Shown: positions 33,951 through 42,600 of the stretch, in pieces | How the letters are laid out: every line of letters begins with the position of its first letter | Numbering within the stretch: position 1 is the first letter of the stretch | NCBI GenBank assembly: GCA_013362785.1 | Contig: JABFVM010000276.1 | Coordinates: 23,912-87,911, forward strand | Source of the DNA: Streptomyces sp. | GTDB taxonomy: Bacteria > Actinomycetota > Actinomycetes > Streptomycetales > Streptomycetaceae | DNA: 64,000 bases | Direction: 5' to 3' | Program-made: the position numbers and the translations under genes | Notes under the pieces: model-generated | Databases searched by the model: none | Told to the model about the DNA's origin: nothing | The model's input: only the letters and a program-made list of their open reading frames with translations

Positions 33951-34391
33951 ATGGCCAACGTCTCGCCCACCAGAGGTGACATAACCAGCCACCCCGATGT
34001 ATCCGAAATGCGGGATCGCTACGCCCGCATGCTCGGGGGTCGTGATGTGACGCTGCTGGACGGACCGGTGTTCCTGCTCGGTCTGTACTGCGCCGTGTCC
34101 CCCTGGATACTCCACTACACGACGAGCCAGCCCGCGCTCGTGCCCCACAACCTGGTCGTGGGGATCGCGATCGGCCTGCTGGCCCTGGGGTTCACCCGGG
34201 CTCCGGAGCGCATGTACGGCCTGAGCTGGGCCTGCTGCGCGATCGGCGTGTGGATGATCATCGCGCCGTGGGTCGTCGGGGACAGCCCGGACGCGGGCGT
34301 CGTCGTGAACAACATCATCATCGGTGCGCTGGCCGTGATCCTCGGGCTGATGTGCGCCGTTACGACGGCGAAGAGCACCTCCGGACCGTAA
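33951..34391 (+). CDS. SPW-repeat membrane protein
   Basis: A 146-residue membrane protein with four hydrophobic segments and the SPW motifs S-P-W (VFLLGLYCAVSPWILHY) and A-P-W (WMIIAPWVVGD) that define the family. SPW proteins are found in actinobacteria and some proteobacteria and have no known activity. ATG 33951 follows AAAGGAG at 33938-33944. A terminator hairpin follows 24 bases after the stop. Confidence 0.87.
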   Translation: MANVSPTRGDITSHPDVSEMRDRYARMLGGRDVTLLDGPVFLLGLYCAVSPWILHYTTSQPALVPHNLVVGIAIGLLALGFTRAPERMYGLSWACCAIGVWMIIAPWVVGDSPDAGVVVNNIIIGALAVILGLMCAVTTAKSTSGP

Positions 34392-34415
34392 CGAGGCCGG
34401 AGAGGAAGTCACCCT

Positions 34416-34441
34416 GGCCGGTCCGCACCCGCGGACCGGCC
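34416..34441 (+). terminator. Terminator after the SPW gene (bidirectional)
   Basis: Perfect 11-bp stem (34416-34426 with 34431-34441), 4-base loop, followed by CCTTT on the plus strand. It separates the SPW gene from the convergent ArsR-SRPBCC gene. Confidence 0.75.
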
Positions 34442-34478
34442 CTTTCCGCGCCCGCAACCCACGCCTCGGCGGTCCCGC

Positions 34479-35246
34479 TCAGCGGGTCGGCATGAGCCAC
34501 GGCTCCTGCGGCAGCACATGGCCGGTCTCCAGCAGCGACTTGAGGTTGGACAGCACCGCCGGCCAGCCGGACGACACGTCGGCGCGGGCGCTCTCGTCCG
34601 GGAGGTCCTCGTGGGTCACGGTGAGGCGGACGATCTCGGCGTGCCGCTGGATGTCGAAGGTGACCCGTGAGTACTTGTCCTCCTGGCCCTCCTCGTCCGG
34701 CGCCGCCCAGGTGGTGACCAGCCGGGTCGGGCGCTCGCTCTCCACGACGGTGCCGACCACGTCGGCGACGCCCGAGCCGTCCGTGCGGACATGCTCCCAG
34801 CGGGAACCCGGACGCCAGTCCGAGACGTTGCTGTGCCCCCAGTAGGCGGCGGTCAGGTCGGCGTCGGTGAGCGCGTCCCAGACCTTCTCCGGCGTGCTCT
34901 CGATGTAGGTGACGTACACGAATGTGGGCTTGTCGGTCATGGCTTCCTCGGCTCGTCGTTTCACTGCCCCGAGCACGCGCAGCCGCGGGGCCTCGAACTT
35001 GTCGATCCACCGCTCCTGGATCTCGTGGAGCGGGACCGGATTGAGGTAGTGCAGCTTCTCCCGCCCCCGCCGCACCGTGCTGACCAGGTTGGCGGCCTCC
35101 AGGACGGCCAGATGCTGGGTCACCGACTGACGCGCCATGTCGATCCGCGCGCACAGCTCCCCCAGCGTCTGCCCGTTGTCCTCGCGCAGCCGGTCCAGGA
35201 GCCGCCTGCGCGTGTCGTCGGCCAGCGCCTTGAAGACCTTGTCCAT
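34479..35246 (-). CDS. ArsR-family regulator fused to an SRPBCC/AHSA1 domain
   Basis: A 255-residue single chain: residues 1-95 are an ArsR winged HTH (ADDTRRRLLDRLREDNGQ, recognition helix MARQSVTQHLAVLEAANLV), and residues about 118-255 an AHSA1-type SRPBCC domain (YVTYIESTPEKVWDALTDAD, VSSGWPAVLSNLKSLLETGH). The usual arrangement is two adjacent genes; here they are joined. No ArsR metal-site cysteines are present, so a hydrophobic ligand held by the SRPBCC cavity is the likelier signal. ATG 35246 is preferred, leaving the palindrome at 35281-35300 as its operator. Confidence 0.87.
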   Translation of the reverse strand: MDKVFKALADDTRRRLLDRLREDNGQTLGELCARIDMARQSVTQHLAVLEAANLVSTVRRGREKLHYLNPVPLHEIQERWIDKFEAPRLRVLGAVKRRAEEAMTDKPTFVYVTYIESTPEKVWDALTDADLTAAYWGHSNVSDWRPGSRWEHVRTDGSGVADVVGTVVESERPTRLVTTWAAPDEEGQEDKYSRVTFDIQRHAEIVRLTVTHEDLPDESARADVSSGWPAVLSNLKSLLETGHVLPQEPWLMPTR

Positions 35247-35280
35247 CGCGGGGTCGCTCTCTGATCGCACACTCAAAGTT

Positions 35281-35300
35281 ATGCAGGTAAATGCCTGCAT
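35281..35300. promoter_or_regulatory. ArsR-type operator palindrome
   Basis: ATGCAGG-TAAATG-CCTGCAT, perfect 7-bp arms with a 6-base spacer, 35 bases before the ArsR-SRPBCC start. Position and geometry suit autorepression. Confidence 0.65.
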
Positions 35301-35453
35301 GTCAATGGGTGCCGATTTGAATTATTTGCTCCTTACATCCCATATCTAACGAACAGTGCCGAATAGCTGTTACACGACATATGGGGTGCTGTCATGGACG
35401 GTCCGTAGCGTCGAACGCGTCGGAACGAACCCCATCAAAGGAACGACTCACTG

Positions 35454-36161
35454 ATGCGTGCCCCCCGCACCCTGCGCACCGCCCTCGTCGCCGCCTGCGT
35501 CACCACCGCACTGGGCGTCTCGGCCGCCGGCGCGTTCGCCGCCGATACGCCCGCCAAGGCGCCGGTCAAGTCCGTGGGCCAGGTCGGCCAGGCAGGCAAG
35601 GCGGCCCACCACTCAAAGGCCGAGCGTGTCCACGTGAAGACGGTGAAGCTCGCGGACAAGGTCAGCCGGGCGAAGCTGTACCGCATCGGAAAGGACCGCT
35701 ACGAGGCGGAGATCTGGGTCAAGGGCGGGAAGTACGGGGCGCTTTACACCGACGGCAGGGCGGCCGCGCGCGCCCAGAACAACGGGCTGCACGTCACCCT
35801 GCACGCGAACGGCAAGGTCACGTCCTGGATCGAGCGGGCCAAGCCCAGGCCCGCCCCCGAGCCGCAGCCCAAGCCGGTCGTCAAGCGCCTCCTGGTCGCC
35901 ACCCCCACCCTGGCGGACGGCGTGACCACGGCGAAGGTCTACCGGCTCGCCACCCACCACTACGAGGCCGACATCTTCGCGGACGGCGTACGGCTCGACA
36001 CCCTGGTCGCGAACGGCCGTGCCGCGTACGGCGAGAACAACGGGCTGAAGGTCGTGCTGAAGCCGGACGGCCAGTTGATCTCGGGATTCGACGAGAGCAC
36101 GGAGCCGGCCCCCGCACCCTCGCCGGGCACCGCCGACCAGCTCCAGCCGGAAGCCGGCTGA
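35454..36161 (+). CDS. Secreted protein with a tandemly duplicated unknown domain
   Basis: A 235-residue exported protein with a Sec signal peptide (1-29, ending A-F-A-A-D) and two copies of a domain of about 70 residues. Copy 1 (about 57-128) has KLADKVSRAKLYRIGKDRYE and NNGLHVTLHANGKVTSW; copy 2 (about 142-211) has TLADGVTTAKVYRLATHHYE and NNGLKVVLKPDGQLISGF. They are joined by a Pro-rich linker (PAPEPQPKP) and the protein ends in a Pro-rich tail. The beta-rich repeat resembles no family I can name. ATG 35454 follows AAAGGAA at 35437-35443. It may be a cell-wall or extracellular binding protein. Confidence 0.7.
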   Translation: MRAPRTLRTALVAACVTTALGVSAAGAFAADTPAKAPVKSVGQVGQAGKAAHHSKAERVHVKTVKLADKVSRAKLYRIGKDRYEAEIWVKGGKYGALYTDGRAAARAQNNGLHVTLHANGKVTSWIERAKPRPAPEPQPKPVVKRLLVATPTLADGVTTAKVYRLATHHYEADIFADGVRLDTLVANGRAAYGENNGLKVVLKPDGQLISGFDESTEPAPAPSPGTADQLQPEAG

Positions 36162-36241
36162 CCTGTCCCCCGCCCGCCCATACGTCCGGCACGAGCCAAA
36201 ACCGTTCGCCAACGACGCCCGCCCCCAGGCACCCTGCCCGC

Positions 36242-36811
36242 ATGGATCACGCGGAGGTACTTCTCATCGGAGGACGGGCCGGGGTCGGCAAGACCACGGT
36301 GGGCTGGGAGGTTTCGGCCCGGTTGCGAGCCGCGCGGGTCGCGCACGCCGTGATCGACGGCGACTTCATGGGAGCCGTCCATCCGGCACCGGACGGCGAC
36401 GCGCGCCGAGCCGGCATCACGGAGCGAAACCTGGCTGCCGTGTGGGGCAACTACGCCCAACTCGGCTACCGGCGACTCGTCTATGTGAACACCGTCAGCG
36501 TGCTCGACGAGGCCACGCCCATGTTCCGCCGGGCCATGGGCGACGGCATACGGCTGGTGCGGGTGCTGCTCACCGCCACCGACGAGACCGCCGAACTGCG
36601 GCTGACCGGGCGCGAGCTCGGCTCCGAGTTGGAACAGGAGGTGCAAAGCAGTGCCCGCAAGGCGCGGCTGCTGGACGAGCGGGCGCCCGCGGACGTCCTG
36701 CGCGTGGTGACCGACGGCCGCTCGGTGATCGACATCGCCTCCGAGGTGGTGGCCGCCACCGGATGGGCCGCGGCGGACATGGCGAGCGGCCCGGTGCCGG
36801 CCGCTTCCTGA
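36242..36811 (+). CDS. P-loop ATP-binding protein (adenylylsulfate-kinase-like fold)
   Basis: A 189-residue P-loop NTPase. Walker A is IGGRAGVGKTTVG (residues 9-21) and VIDGDFMGA could supply the DxD-type acceptor site. The size and order fit small-molecule or nucleotide kinases of the AAA_33/CPT type. No substrate can be assigned. ATG 36242. It is followed after 70 bases by a GlsB-like gene in the same direction. Confidence 0.65.
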   Translation: MDHAEVLLIGGRAGVGKTTVGWEVSARLRAARVAHAVIDGDFMGAVHPAPDGDARRAGITERNLAAVWGNYAQLGYRRLVYVNTVSVLDEATPMFRRAMGDGIRLVRVLLTATDETAELRLTGRELGSELEQEVQSSARKARLLDERAPADVLRVVTDGRSVIDIASEVVAATGWAAADMASGPVPAAS

Positions 36812-36881
36812 AGCGGAACGGACTGTCCCTCTCTCCAGGGGGAACCCGCACCAGTGCGGGGACAGGAGGAAGAAGGGCGAC

Positions 36882-37145
36882 ATGGAGATCTCGGGCATCA
36901 TCAGTGCCATCGTGATCGGCATTGTCATCGGTGTGCTGGGGCGTCTCGTGGTTCCGGGCCGTCAGCGCATCGGGGTCCTGTGGACGATCCTCGTCGGCAT
37001 CGTGGCCGCACTGATCGGTTCGGCGATCGCGGCCGGACTCGACGTGGCCGACACCGACGGCGTCGACTGGATCGAGTGGCTCATCCAGATCGGTCTCGCC
37101 GCAGTGGGCGTGGCCGCGCTCGATCGGGCCAAGGCACACCGCTGA
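36882..37145 (+). CDS. GlsB/YeaQ/YmgE-family small membrane protein
   Basis: An 87-residue protein with three hydrophobic segments: MEISGIISAIVIGIVIGVLG, VLWTILVGIVAALIGSAIAA and IEWLIQIGLAAVGVAAL. These match transglycosylase-associated/GlsB stress proteins of unknown activity. The Gly-rich small-xxx-small pattern in each helix is typical. AGGAGG at 36865-36870 and AAGGG just before the ATG support the start. Confidence 0.85.
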   Translation: MEISGIISAIVIGIVIGVLGRLVVPGRQRIGVLWTILVGIVAALIGSAIAAGLDVADTDGVDWIEWLIQIGLAAVGVAALDRAKAHR

Positions 37146-37210
37146 CGTCGTACGCCTTACGCGGACAGCGCGGCGTACGCGCGTACGGGGTACGGGGCAC
37201 GCGAGGGGCC

Positions 37211-38143
37211 TTATTTGTGCCCGGCGGTGGCCCGCATCGCGGCGAGGCCGTCGCCGACCGCGGGGTACGCGGGCGTCCAGCCCAGCTCCCGCTCCGCCTT
37301 CGACGTGGACACCCGCAGCGTCGTCGACATCACGGTGTGCGCGTACGACATGGGCCGCGTCAGCCACCGCGGTACGGTCATCGGCTTCGGCAGCCCGAAC
37401 TCCTCGGCCACGCACCGGACATGGGCGCCGAAGCCCGTCGGGGTGCGGTCGGCGATGTTGTACGCCTCGCCGGGCCGCCCGCGTTCGACGGCGGCGGCCA
37501 CCGCGCGGGCCGCGTCGGTGAGCTCGATCCAGGGCAGGACCCGGCCGTGGTCGGCGGGGACGGGCAGTTGCCGCTTGCGCAGCATGGGCAGGAGGGCGTC
37601 GGTGCCGCCGGGGCCGTAGAACAGGCCGAAGCGGAGCGCGATGCCCTCCAACCCTGGGCTTTCGAAGGTGAGTTGCTCCTTCACGCGCATCGCCGCGATG
37701 TGCCGTTCCAGCTCAGCGGAGCGGCCGCGCGGACCGAACGGGTCGTCCTCGACGATGACCCGGTCGCCGTGGTCGCCGTAGCCGTAGCCGAAGACCATCG
37801 ACTCCGCGACGAGGCGCCGGGCGCCGGTGGCCCGGGCGGCCTCGATCAGGTGGACGGTTCCGTCGGTGCGCAGCGTGTTGGTGGCGTGCATGTCGCGGTG
37901 GCGCATGGGCGGCCTGCGCAGCGCGGTCGCGGCGTGGATCACCGTGTCGAAGTGGTGGCCGTCGACGGCGCGCAGCAGGGCGTCGCGGTCCAGCAGGTCG
38001 GCCCGGATGCCGTTGCCCGGTCCACGGCCGAGGCCGGTGACCTTGTGGCCCGCCTCGGTGAGGGCGTGGGTGATGTGCCCGCCGAGGACACCGCTGGCGC
38101 CCGCGAGGAGAATGTTCTGGTTCTGGTTCGTCGTCATGACCAT
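37211..38143 (-). CDS. NAD-dependent epimerase/dehydratase (extended SDR)
   Basis: A 310-residue extended short-chain dehydrogenase. The N-terminal Rossmann motif is LLAGASGVLGGHIT (GxxGxxG). Catalytic-region sequence MVFGYGYGDHG lies where Y-x-x-x-K is expected in sugar epimerases, but the canonical YxxxK is not obvious, as in several SDR a-type nucleoside-diphosphate-sugar epimerase homologues. The remainder (ALRFGLFYGPGGTDALLP, EAYNIADRTPTGFGAHVR) is standard. ATG 38143 or 38137 are both possible starts; neither has a good ribosome-binding site. Confidence 0.82.
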   Translation of the reverse strand: MVMTTNQNQNILLAGASGVLGGHITHALTEAGHKVTGLGRGPGNGIRADLLDRDALLRAVDGHHFDTVIHAATALRRPPMRHRDMHATNTLRTDGTVHLIEAARATGARRLVAESMVFGYGYGDHGDRVIVEDDPFGPRGRSAELERHIAAMRVKEQLTFESPGLEGIALRFGLFYGPGGTDALLPMLRKRQLPVPADHGRVLPWIELTDAARAVAAAVERGRPGEAYNIADRTPTGFGAHVRCVAEEFGLPKPMTVPRWLTRPMSYAHTVMSTTLRVSTSKAERELGWTPAYPAVGDGLAAMRATAGHK

Positions 38144-38194
38144 GCGACGGATCGGGCGTGCGCGAATGTGACATCCACGCACGGTGGGCGCTCG

Positions 38195-38971
38195 CTACGG
38201 CACGTACACATGCGGCGTCGTGGTGGTCAGCGGTGCGAAGCCGAGCCGTTCCAGGATGGGGCGGCTGGCGCTCATCGCGTCGACCTGGAGGTACCGGTAG
38301 CCGCGGTCCACGGCGGCCCGCGCCCGGTGCGCGACCAGGGCGCGGTAGATGCCGCGACCGCGCCAGGCCTCGACGGTGCCGCCGCCCCACAGCCCGGCGA
38401 ACCTCGTGCCGGGCACCAGCTCCATCCGGGCCGCGCTCACCGGTGTGTCCCCGGCCAGCGCGACCACGGCGACCACGGTGTCCGGGTCGGCCGCGAGGCG
38501 GGCGAGCAGCTGGTGCCGCATCCGCGAGCTGTCGGTGCCGAACGCCTTCTCGTGCACCTCGGCGACGAGGTCGACGCCCGCCGTGTCGGTCACCGGCAGG
38601 ACGCGGATGCCCTCCGGCGGCTCGGCGTCCAGGGTCAGGCCGGCGACCTCGCCGATCATCAGCGTCTCCTCGGGCTGGGCCGTGAACCCGGCGTCCCGGA
38701 GCCGACGCCCGAGGTCCACCGGGAGGTCGTGCCCGTAGAGCTTCCACTCGAACTCGTGACCGAGCCCGGTGAAGTGGGCGATCTGCTCGGCGATCGCCGC
38801 GTCGGCGTTCGTCTCGTCCAGGTCGGACCACACGACGCCGTTCCAGCCGTGTGCGGAGGAGACCTGACGGACCACGCGCCCGATCCGCTCGACCCGGGCG
38901 TCCGGGCTGTCCGGCTGTGCGCCCTCGCGCATGTCCCGGTCGTACAGGGCGAGTATCGAGGCATGATCCAT
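38195..38971 (-). CDS. GNAT-family N-acetyltransferase
   Basis: A 258-residue protein with a C-terminal GNAT domain; the acetyl-CoA loop reads VEAWRGRGIYRALVAHRAR (Q/RxxGxG/A), followed by DRGYRYLQVDAMSASRPILE and ending FAPLTTTTPHVYV. The N-terminal 120 residues form a divergent second GNAT-like half. Substrate unknown. ATG 38971 is used; further upstream in-frame starts would run into the shared promoter with the divergent deaminase gene, which contains a 13-bp tandem repeat. Confidence 0.8.
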   Translation of the reverse strand: MDHASILALYDRDMREGAQPDSPDARVERIGRVVRQVSSAHGWNGVVWSDLDETNADAAIAEQIAHFTGLGHEFEWKLYGHDLPVDLGRRLRDAGFTAQPEETLMIGEVAGLTLDAEPPEGIRVLPVTDTAGVDLVAEVHEKAFGTDSSRMRHQLLARLAADPDTVVAVVALAGDTPVSAARMELVPGTRFAGLWGGGTVEAWRGRGIYRALVAHRARAAVDRGYRYLQVDAMSASRPILERLGFAPLTTTTPHVYVP

Positions 38972-39016
38972 GGGATCACTCCAGCACCGGCCGAAGCCGG
39001 GGGCAACAGCTTTACC

Positions 39017-39042
39017 GGTCAACGACATCGGTCAACGACATC
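39017..39042. repeat. Perfect 13-bp tandem repeat in a divergent promoter
   Basis: GGTCAACGACATC occurs twice head to tail (39017-39029, 39030-39042), 17 bases before the deaminase start and 46 bases from the GNAT start. It could be a regulator binding site or a replication-slippage duplication. Confidence 0.7.
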
Positions 39043-39058
39043 TCCGAGGTGGTACTCC

Positions 39059-39544
39059 ATGGTCGTGAAGGACTCCGAACTGCCGTATCTGCGCCGCTGT
39101 GTCGCGCTCGCGGCCGAGGCGCTTGAGGCGGGGGACGAGCCCTTCGGTTCGGTTCTCGTGGGGGCGGACGGCGCGGTGCTCGCCGAGGACCACAACCGGG
39201 TTGCCTCGGGCGACCGTACCCGGCACCCCGAGCTCGAGCTGGCCCGCTGGTCCGCCGCCCATCTGGCACCCGCGGAGCGGGCGGCGGCGACCGTGTACAC
39301 CTCCGGTGAGCACTGCCCGATGTGCGCGGCCGCGCATGCCTGGGTGGGCCTCGGCCGCATCGTCTACGTCGCCTCCTCGGAGCAACTGGCCGGGTGGCTG
39401 GCCGAGTTGGGGGTTCCCGCCCCGCCGGTCCGGACCCTGCCGGTCCAGGAGGTCGCGCCGGGTGTGGCCGTGGAGGGTCCGGTGCCGGAGCTGGCGGAGG
39501 ACGTCCGCGCGCTGCACTTCCGGTTCCACCGGCGAACGGGCTGA
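39059..39544 (+). CDS. Nucleoside/cytosine deaminase-like protein (CDA fold)
   Basis: A 161-residue zinc-dependent deaminase. The zinc-binding elements are T-R-H-P-E-L-E-L-A (H-x-E with proton-transfer Glu) and G-E-H-C-P-M-C (C-x-x-C). Preceding VLVGADGAVLAEDHNRV is the family's beta2-strand and substrate loop. It resembles tRNA-adenosine/guanine deaminase-like Tad/GuaD relatives and could act on a free base or nucleoside. ATG 39059 follows GAGGTGG about ten bases upstream. It lies 79 bases upstream of the GGDEF-EAL-synthase gene in the same direction. Confidence 0.82.
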   Translation: MVVKDSELPYLRRCVALAAEALEAGDEPFGSVLVGADGAVLAEDHNRVASGDRTRHPELELARWSAAHLAPAERAAATVYTSGEHCPMCAAAHAWVGLGRIVYVASSEQLAGWLAELGVPAPPVRTLPVQEVAPGVAVEGPVPELAEDVRALHFRFHRRTG

Positions 39545-39612
39545 CCGGGCGGACGTTCCGGGTGCCGGAGCGTCCGAGTCCGTACAAGGTGCAAGCGATC
39601 GTCCGGGGTGCC

Positions 39613-39618
39613 TACGAT
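39613..39618 (+). promoter_or_regulatory. Putative -10 box for the GGDEF-EAL-synthase gene
   Basis: TACGAT is followed five bases later by the GTG at 39624, and no Shine-Dalgarno sequence precedes that GTG. This suggests a leaderless message. A -35 match is weak. Confidence 0.4.
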
Positions 39619-39623
39619 CGAAA

Positions 39624-42600
39624 GTGGACCCGGACCACGTCGACGGCCCGGTCTCCTCCGACGGGGGGAGGCGCTTGCCCTTGCTCTCGGCTAAGCGACT
39701 GATGACCGCCTACATCGGGTTGGTCGCCGTGGCCACGATCGTCTACATGACGGTTCCCGCCGCGCTCGCCCCCGTGTGGGCCGTCATCGGTCTGGCGGGC
39801 GTCGCCGCGATGCTGATCGGCACCCATCTGCACCGCCCTGCCCACCGCTGGCCCTGGTGGGTCCTGGCGGCCGGTCTGCTCGCCTTCATCGCGGGCGACA
39901 CCTACTACAACGTGGTGGAGGCCTACTTCGACGCCTCCAACCCGTTCCCCTCCGCCGCCGACGCCTGCTACCTCGCCTGCTACGCCCTGTTCGCCATCGG
40001 CCTGTACGGCCTGGTGCGCTACCGCTGGGCCGCCCACGACCTGCCCAGTCTGCTCGACGCGCTGATCTTCACCGCGGGCCTCGCGCTGCCCGTGTGGGTG
40101 TTCCTGGTCCAGCCGCTGACCGAGATCGAGGGGCTCACCTGGCAGCAGCGCGTGATCAGCATCGCCTACCCGCTCGGTGACGTGCTGGTGCTGGCCCTGC
40201 TGGCCCGACTGCTGACGCCGGGCCCGCTGACCGGGCACAACCGGGCGGTGGCACTGCTGGTCGTCGGCACGCTGACGCTGCTCTGCTTCGACATCGCGTA
40301 CGGGATCCTCCAACTCAACGACTTGTGGCAGACGGGCACCCTGGTCGACTCCGGGTGGATCGTCTTCTACACGGCATGGGGCCTGGCCGCGCTGCACCCC
40401 TCCATGGTCGAGCTGACCGCGTCCGTGCCCCTGCGCGAGTCCCTGCTCCCGCCGCCGCACCGGATCCTGATGCTGGCCGTGGCCACCTTCATCGCCCCGG
40501 CGATCCTGCTGCACGAGGGCATCAAGGAGAAACCGCACGGCGTCCCGGTGATCGCCGCCTTCTCCGGTGTGCTGTTCTTCCTGGTCATCCTGCGTCTGGC
40601 CGGCATGGTCGTGGCCCATCGCAGGGCGGTGGAACGGGAGCTGGCGCTGCGCGCGGCAGGGGCCTCGCTGGTCTCGGCGGTCCGCAACGAGGAGGTCGCG
40701 CGCTCCTGCGAGGCGGCCGCCGACCGGCTGCTCGGCCCCACCGTCCGCCACCGCACCTTGGTGCTGCCGGCCGAACGGGCCGCCGGGCTCGCCCCGCGCC
40801 GCGCCGAGCTGGTCACCGCCGACACCCTGGACCCCGACGTCGCGGCCGGACTGAGTGGTTTCACCTCCGTCCTGGTGTGCCCCATGACCCCGCCCGACCG
40901 TCCGGCCGGGGACATCCCGGGCGCGCTGCTGGTCGCCGGTCCGCCCGGGCGGCTCGCTGAGACCCGGAGCTCGCTGGAGATCCTCGCCTCGCACGCGGGC
41001 CTCGCCACGGAACGCGTCAAACTGCGTCAGGAGATCATCCGCCGGGAGAGCGAGGCGTACTTCCGCACGCTCGTGCGCAACGCCTCCGACGTCATCCTGA
41101 TCCTGGAGGACAACGACACGATCCGGTACGTGAGCCCGTCCGCCGCGTCCGTGTTCGGCAGCACTGACCTGGTCGGCCGGCCACTGCCCGACCTGGTGGA
41201 TCCCCGGGACCGGCACCGGGCGGCCCGGCAGCTGGCGGCCGTACGCGAGATCGGGCCGCGGGCCACCCACGACCACTGGTGGGTGAGCCACCCGGAGGGG
41301 CGGGTCGAGGTGGAGGTGCGGTGCAGCGACTTCCGGGACGAGCGCACCGTGGCCGGACTGGTCGTCACCCTGCGGGACGTCACCGAGCAGCGGCGGCTGG
41401 AACACGAGCTGACCGAGCGCGCCTTCCACGACTCGCTGACCGGCCTGCCGAACCGGACGCTGCTCCTTGAGCGCATCGAGCGGGCCCTGCTGCGCAGCCG
41501 CCGGGAGTCCTCGCTGACCTCGCTGCTCTTCATCGACCTGGACGACTTCAAGCTGGTCAACGACACGCTGGGGCACTCGGCGGGCGACCATCTGCTGCGC
41601 GACGTCGGCACCCGGCTGTCGCAGAACCTGCGACGCACCGACACCGCGGCACGCCTGGGCGGCGACGAGTTCGCCGTGCTGATGGAGGACGCGCGCGAGC
41701 CGCTCGACGCCGAACTGCTGGCCGCGCAGGTGATCCAGACGCTGAGCAGGCCGTTCGTGCTGGGCGAGGAGTCGGTGACCGTCTCCGCCAGTGTGGGGGT
41801 GGCCACGGCGCGGGACAGCACGGACGCCGACGAGCTGCTGGGCCATGCCGACCTCGCGCTGTACGCGGCGAAGGCGGCGGGCAAGCGGCAGTGGCGCCGC
41901 TTCCAGCCCATGCTGCACACCCGCATGATCGAACGGCACGATCTGCAGAGCCGGCTCGCCCAGGCCGTCGCCGGGAAGGAGTTCGCGCTGCGCTACCAGC
42001 CCGTCGTGGACATCACTGCGGGTGAGGTCGTGGGCTTCGAGGCACTGATCCGCTGGCCGCGCGCCCCGCACCGGCCGGTGACGCCGGAGCAGTTCATCTC
42101 GCTGGCCGAGGAGACCGGGCACATCGCCGTGCTGGGGTCGTGGGTGCTGGAGAACGCGGTCCACGACATCGCCGGACTGCAGCGGCTGCAACGGCCGGAG
42201 GGGCCGCCGTACGTCAGTGTGAACGTGTCGGCCCGCCAGTTCCGGGACTCGGGGTTCGTGGACCAGGTCGGCCAGGCGCTGCGGACACCGGGGCTCGCGC
42301 CCGGGTCGCTGCAGCTGGAACTCACCGAGACGGTGCTGCTGCGCCGCGACGCGCAGATCCAGGCGGTGCTGCACGCCCTGAAGGATCTGGGTGTGCACAT
42401 CGCGGTCGACGACTTCGGCACCGGGTTCTCCTCGCTGCGGTATCTGCGGGACTTCCCGATCGACGTGCTGAAGATCGACAAGTCGTTCATCGACGACATC
42501 ACCCGCGACTCCCAGCAGGTCGCGCTCGTCGAGGGCATCGTGCGGATCGCTGAAACGCTGGGTCTGCAGGTGATCGCCGAGGGGATCGAGGACCCCGCGC

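Noticed and set aside
35339..35385. Inverted CCCATAT/ATATGGG with a 33-base spacer upstream of the secreted duplicated-domain protein
   Set aside because: Arms are short and widely separated; probably promoter AT-richness.
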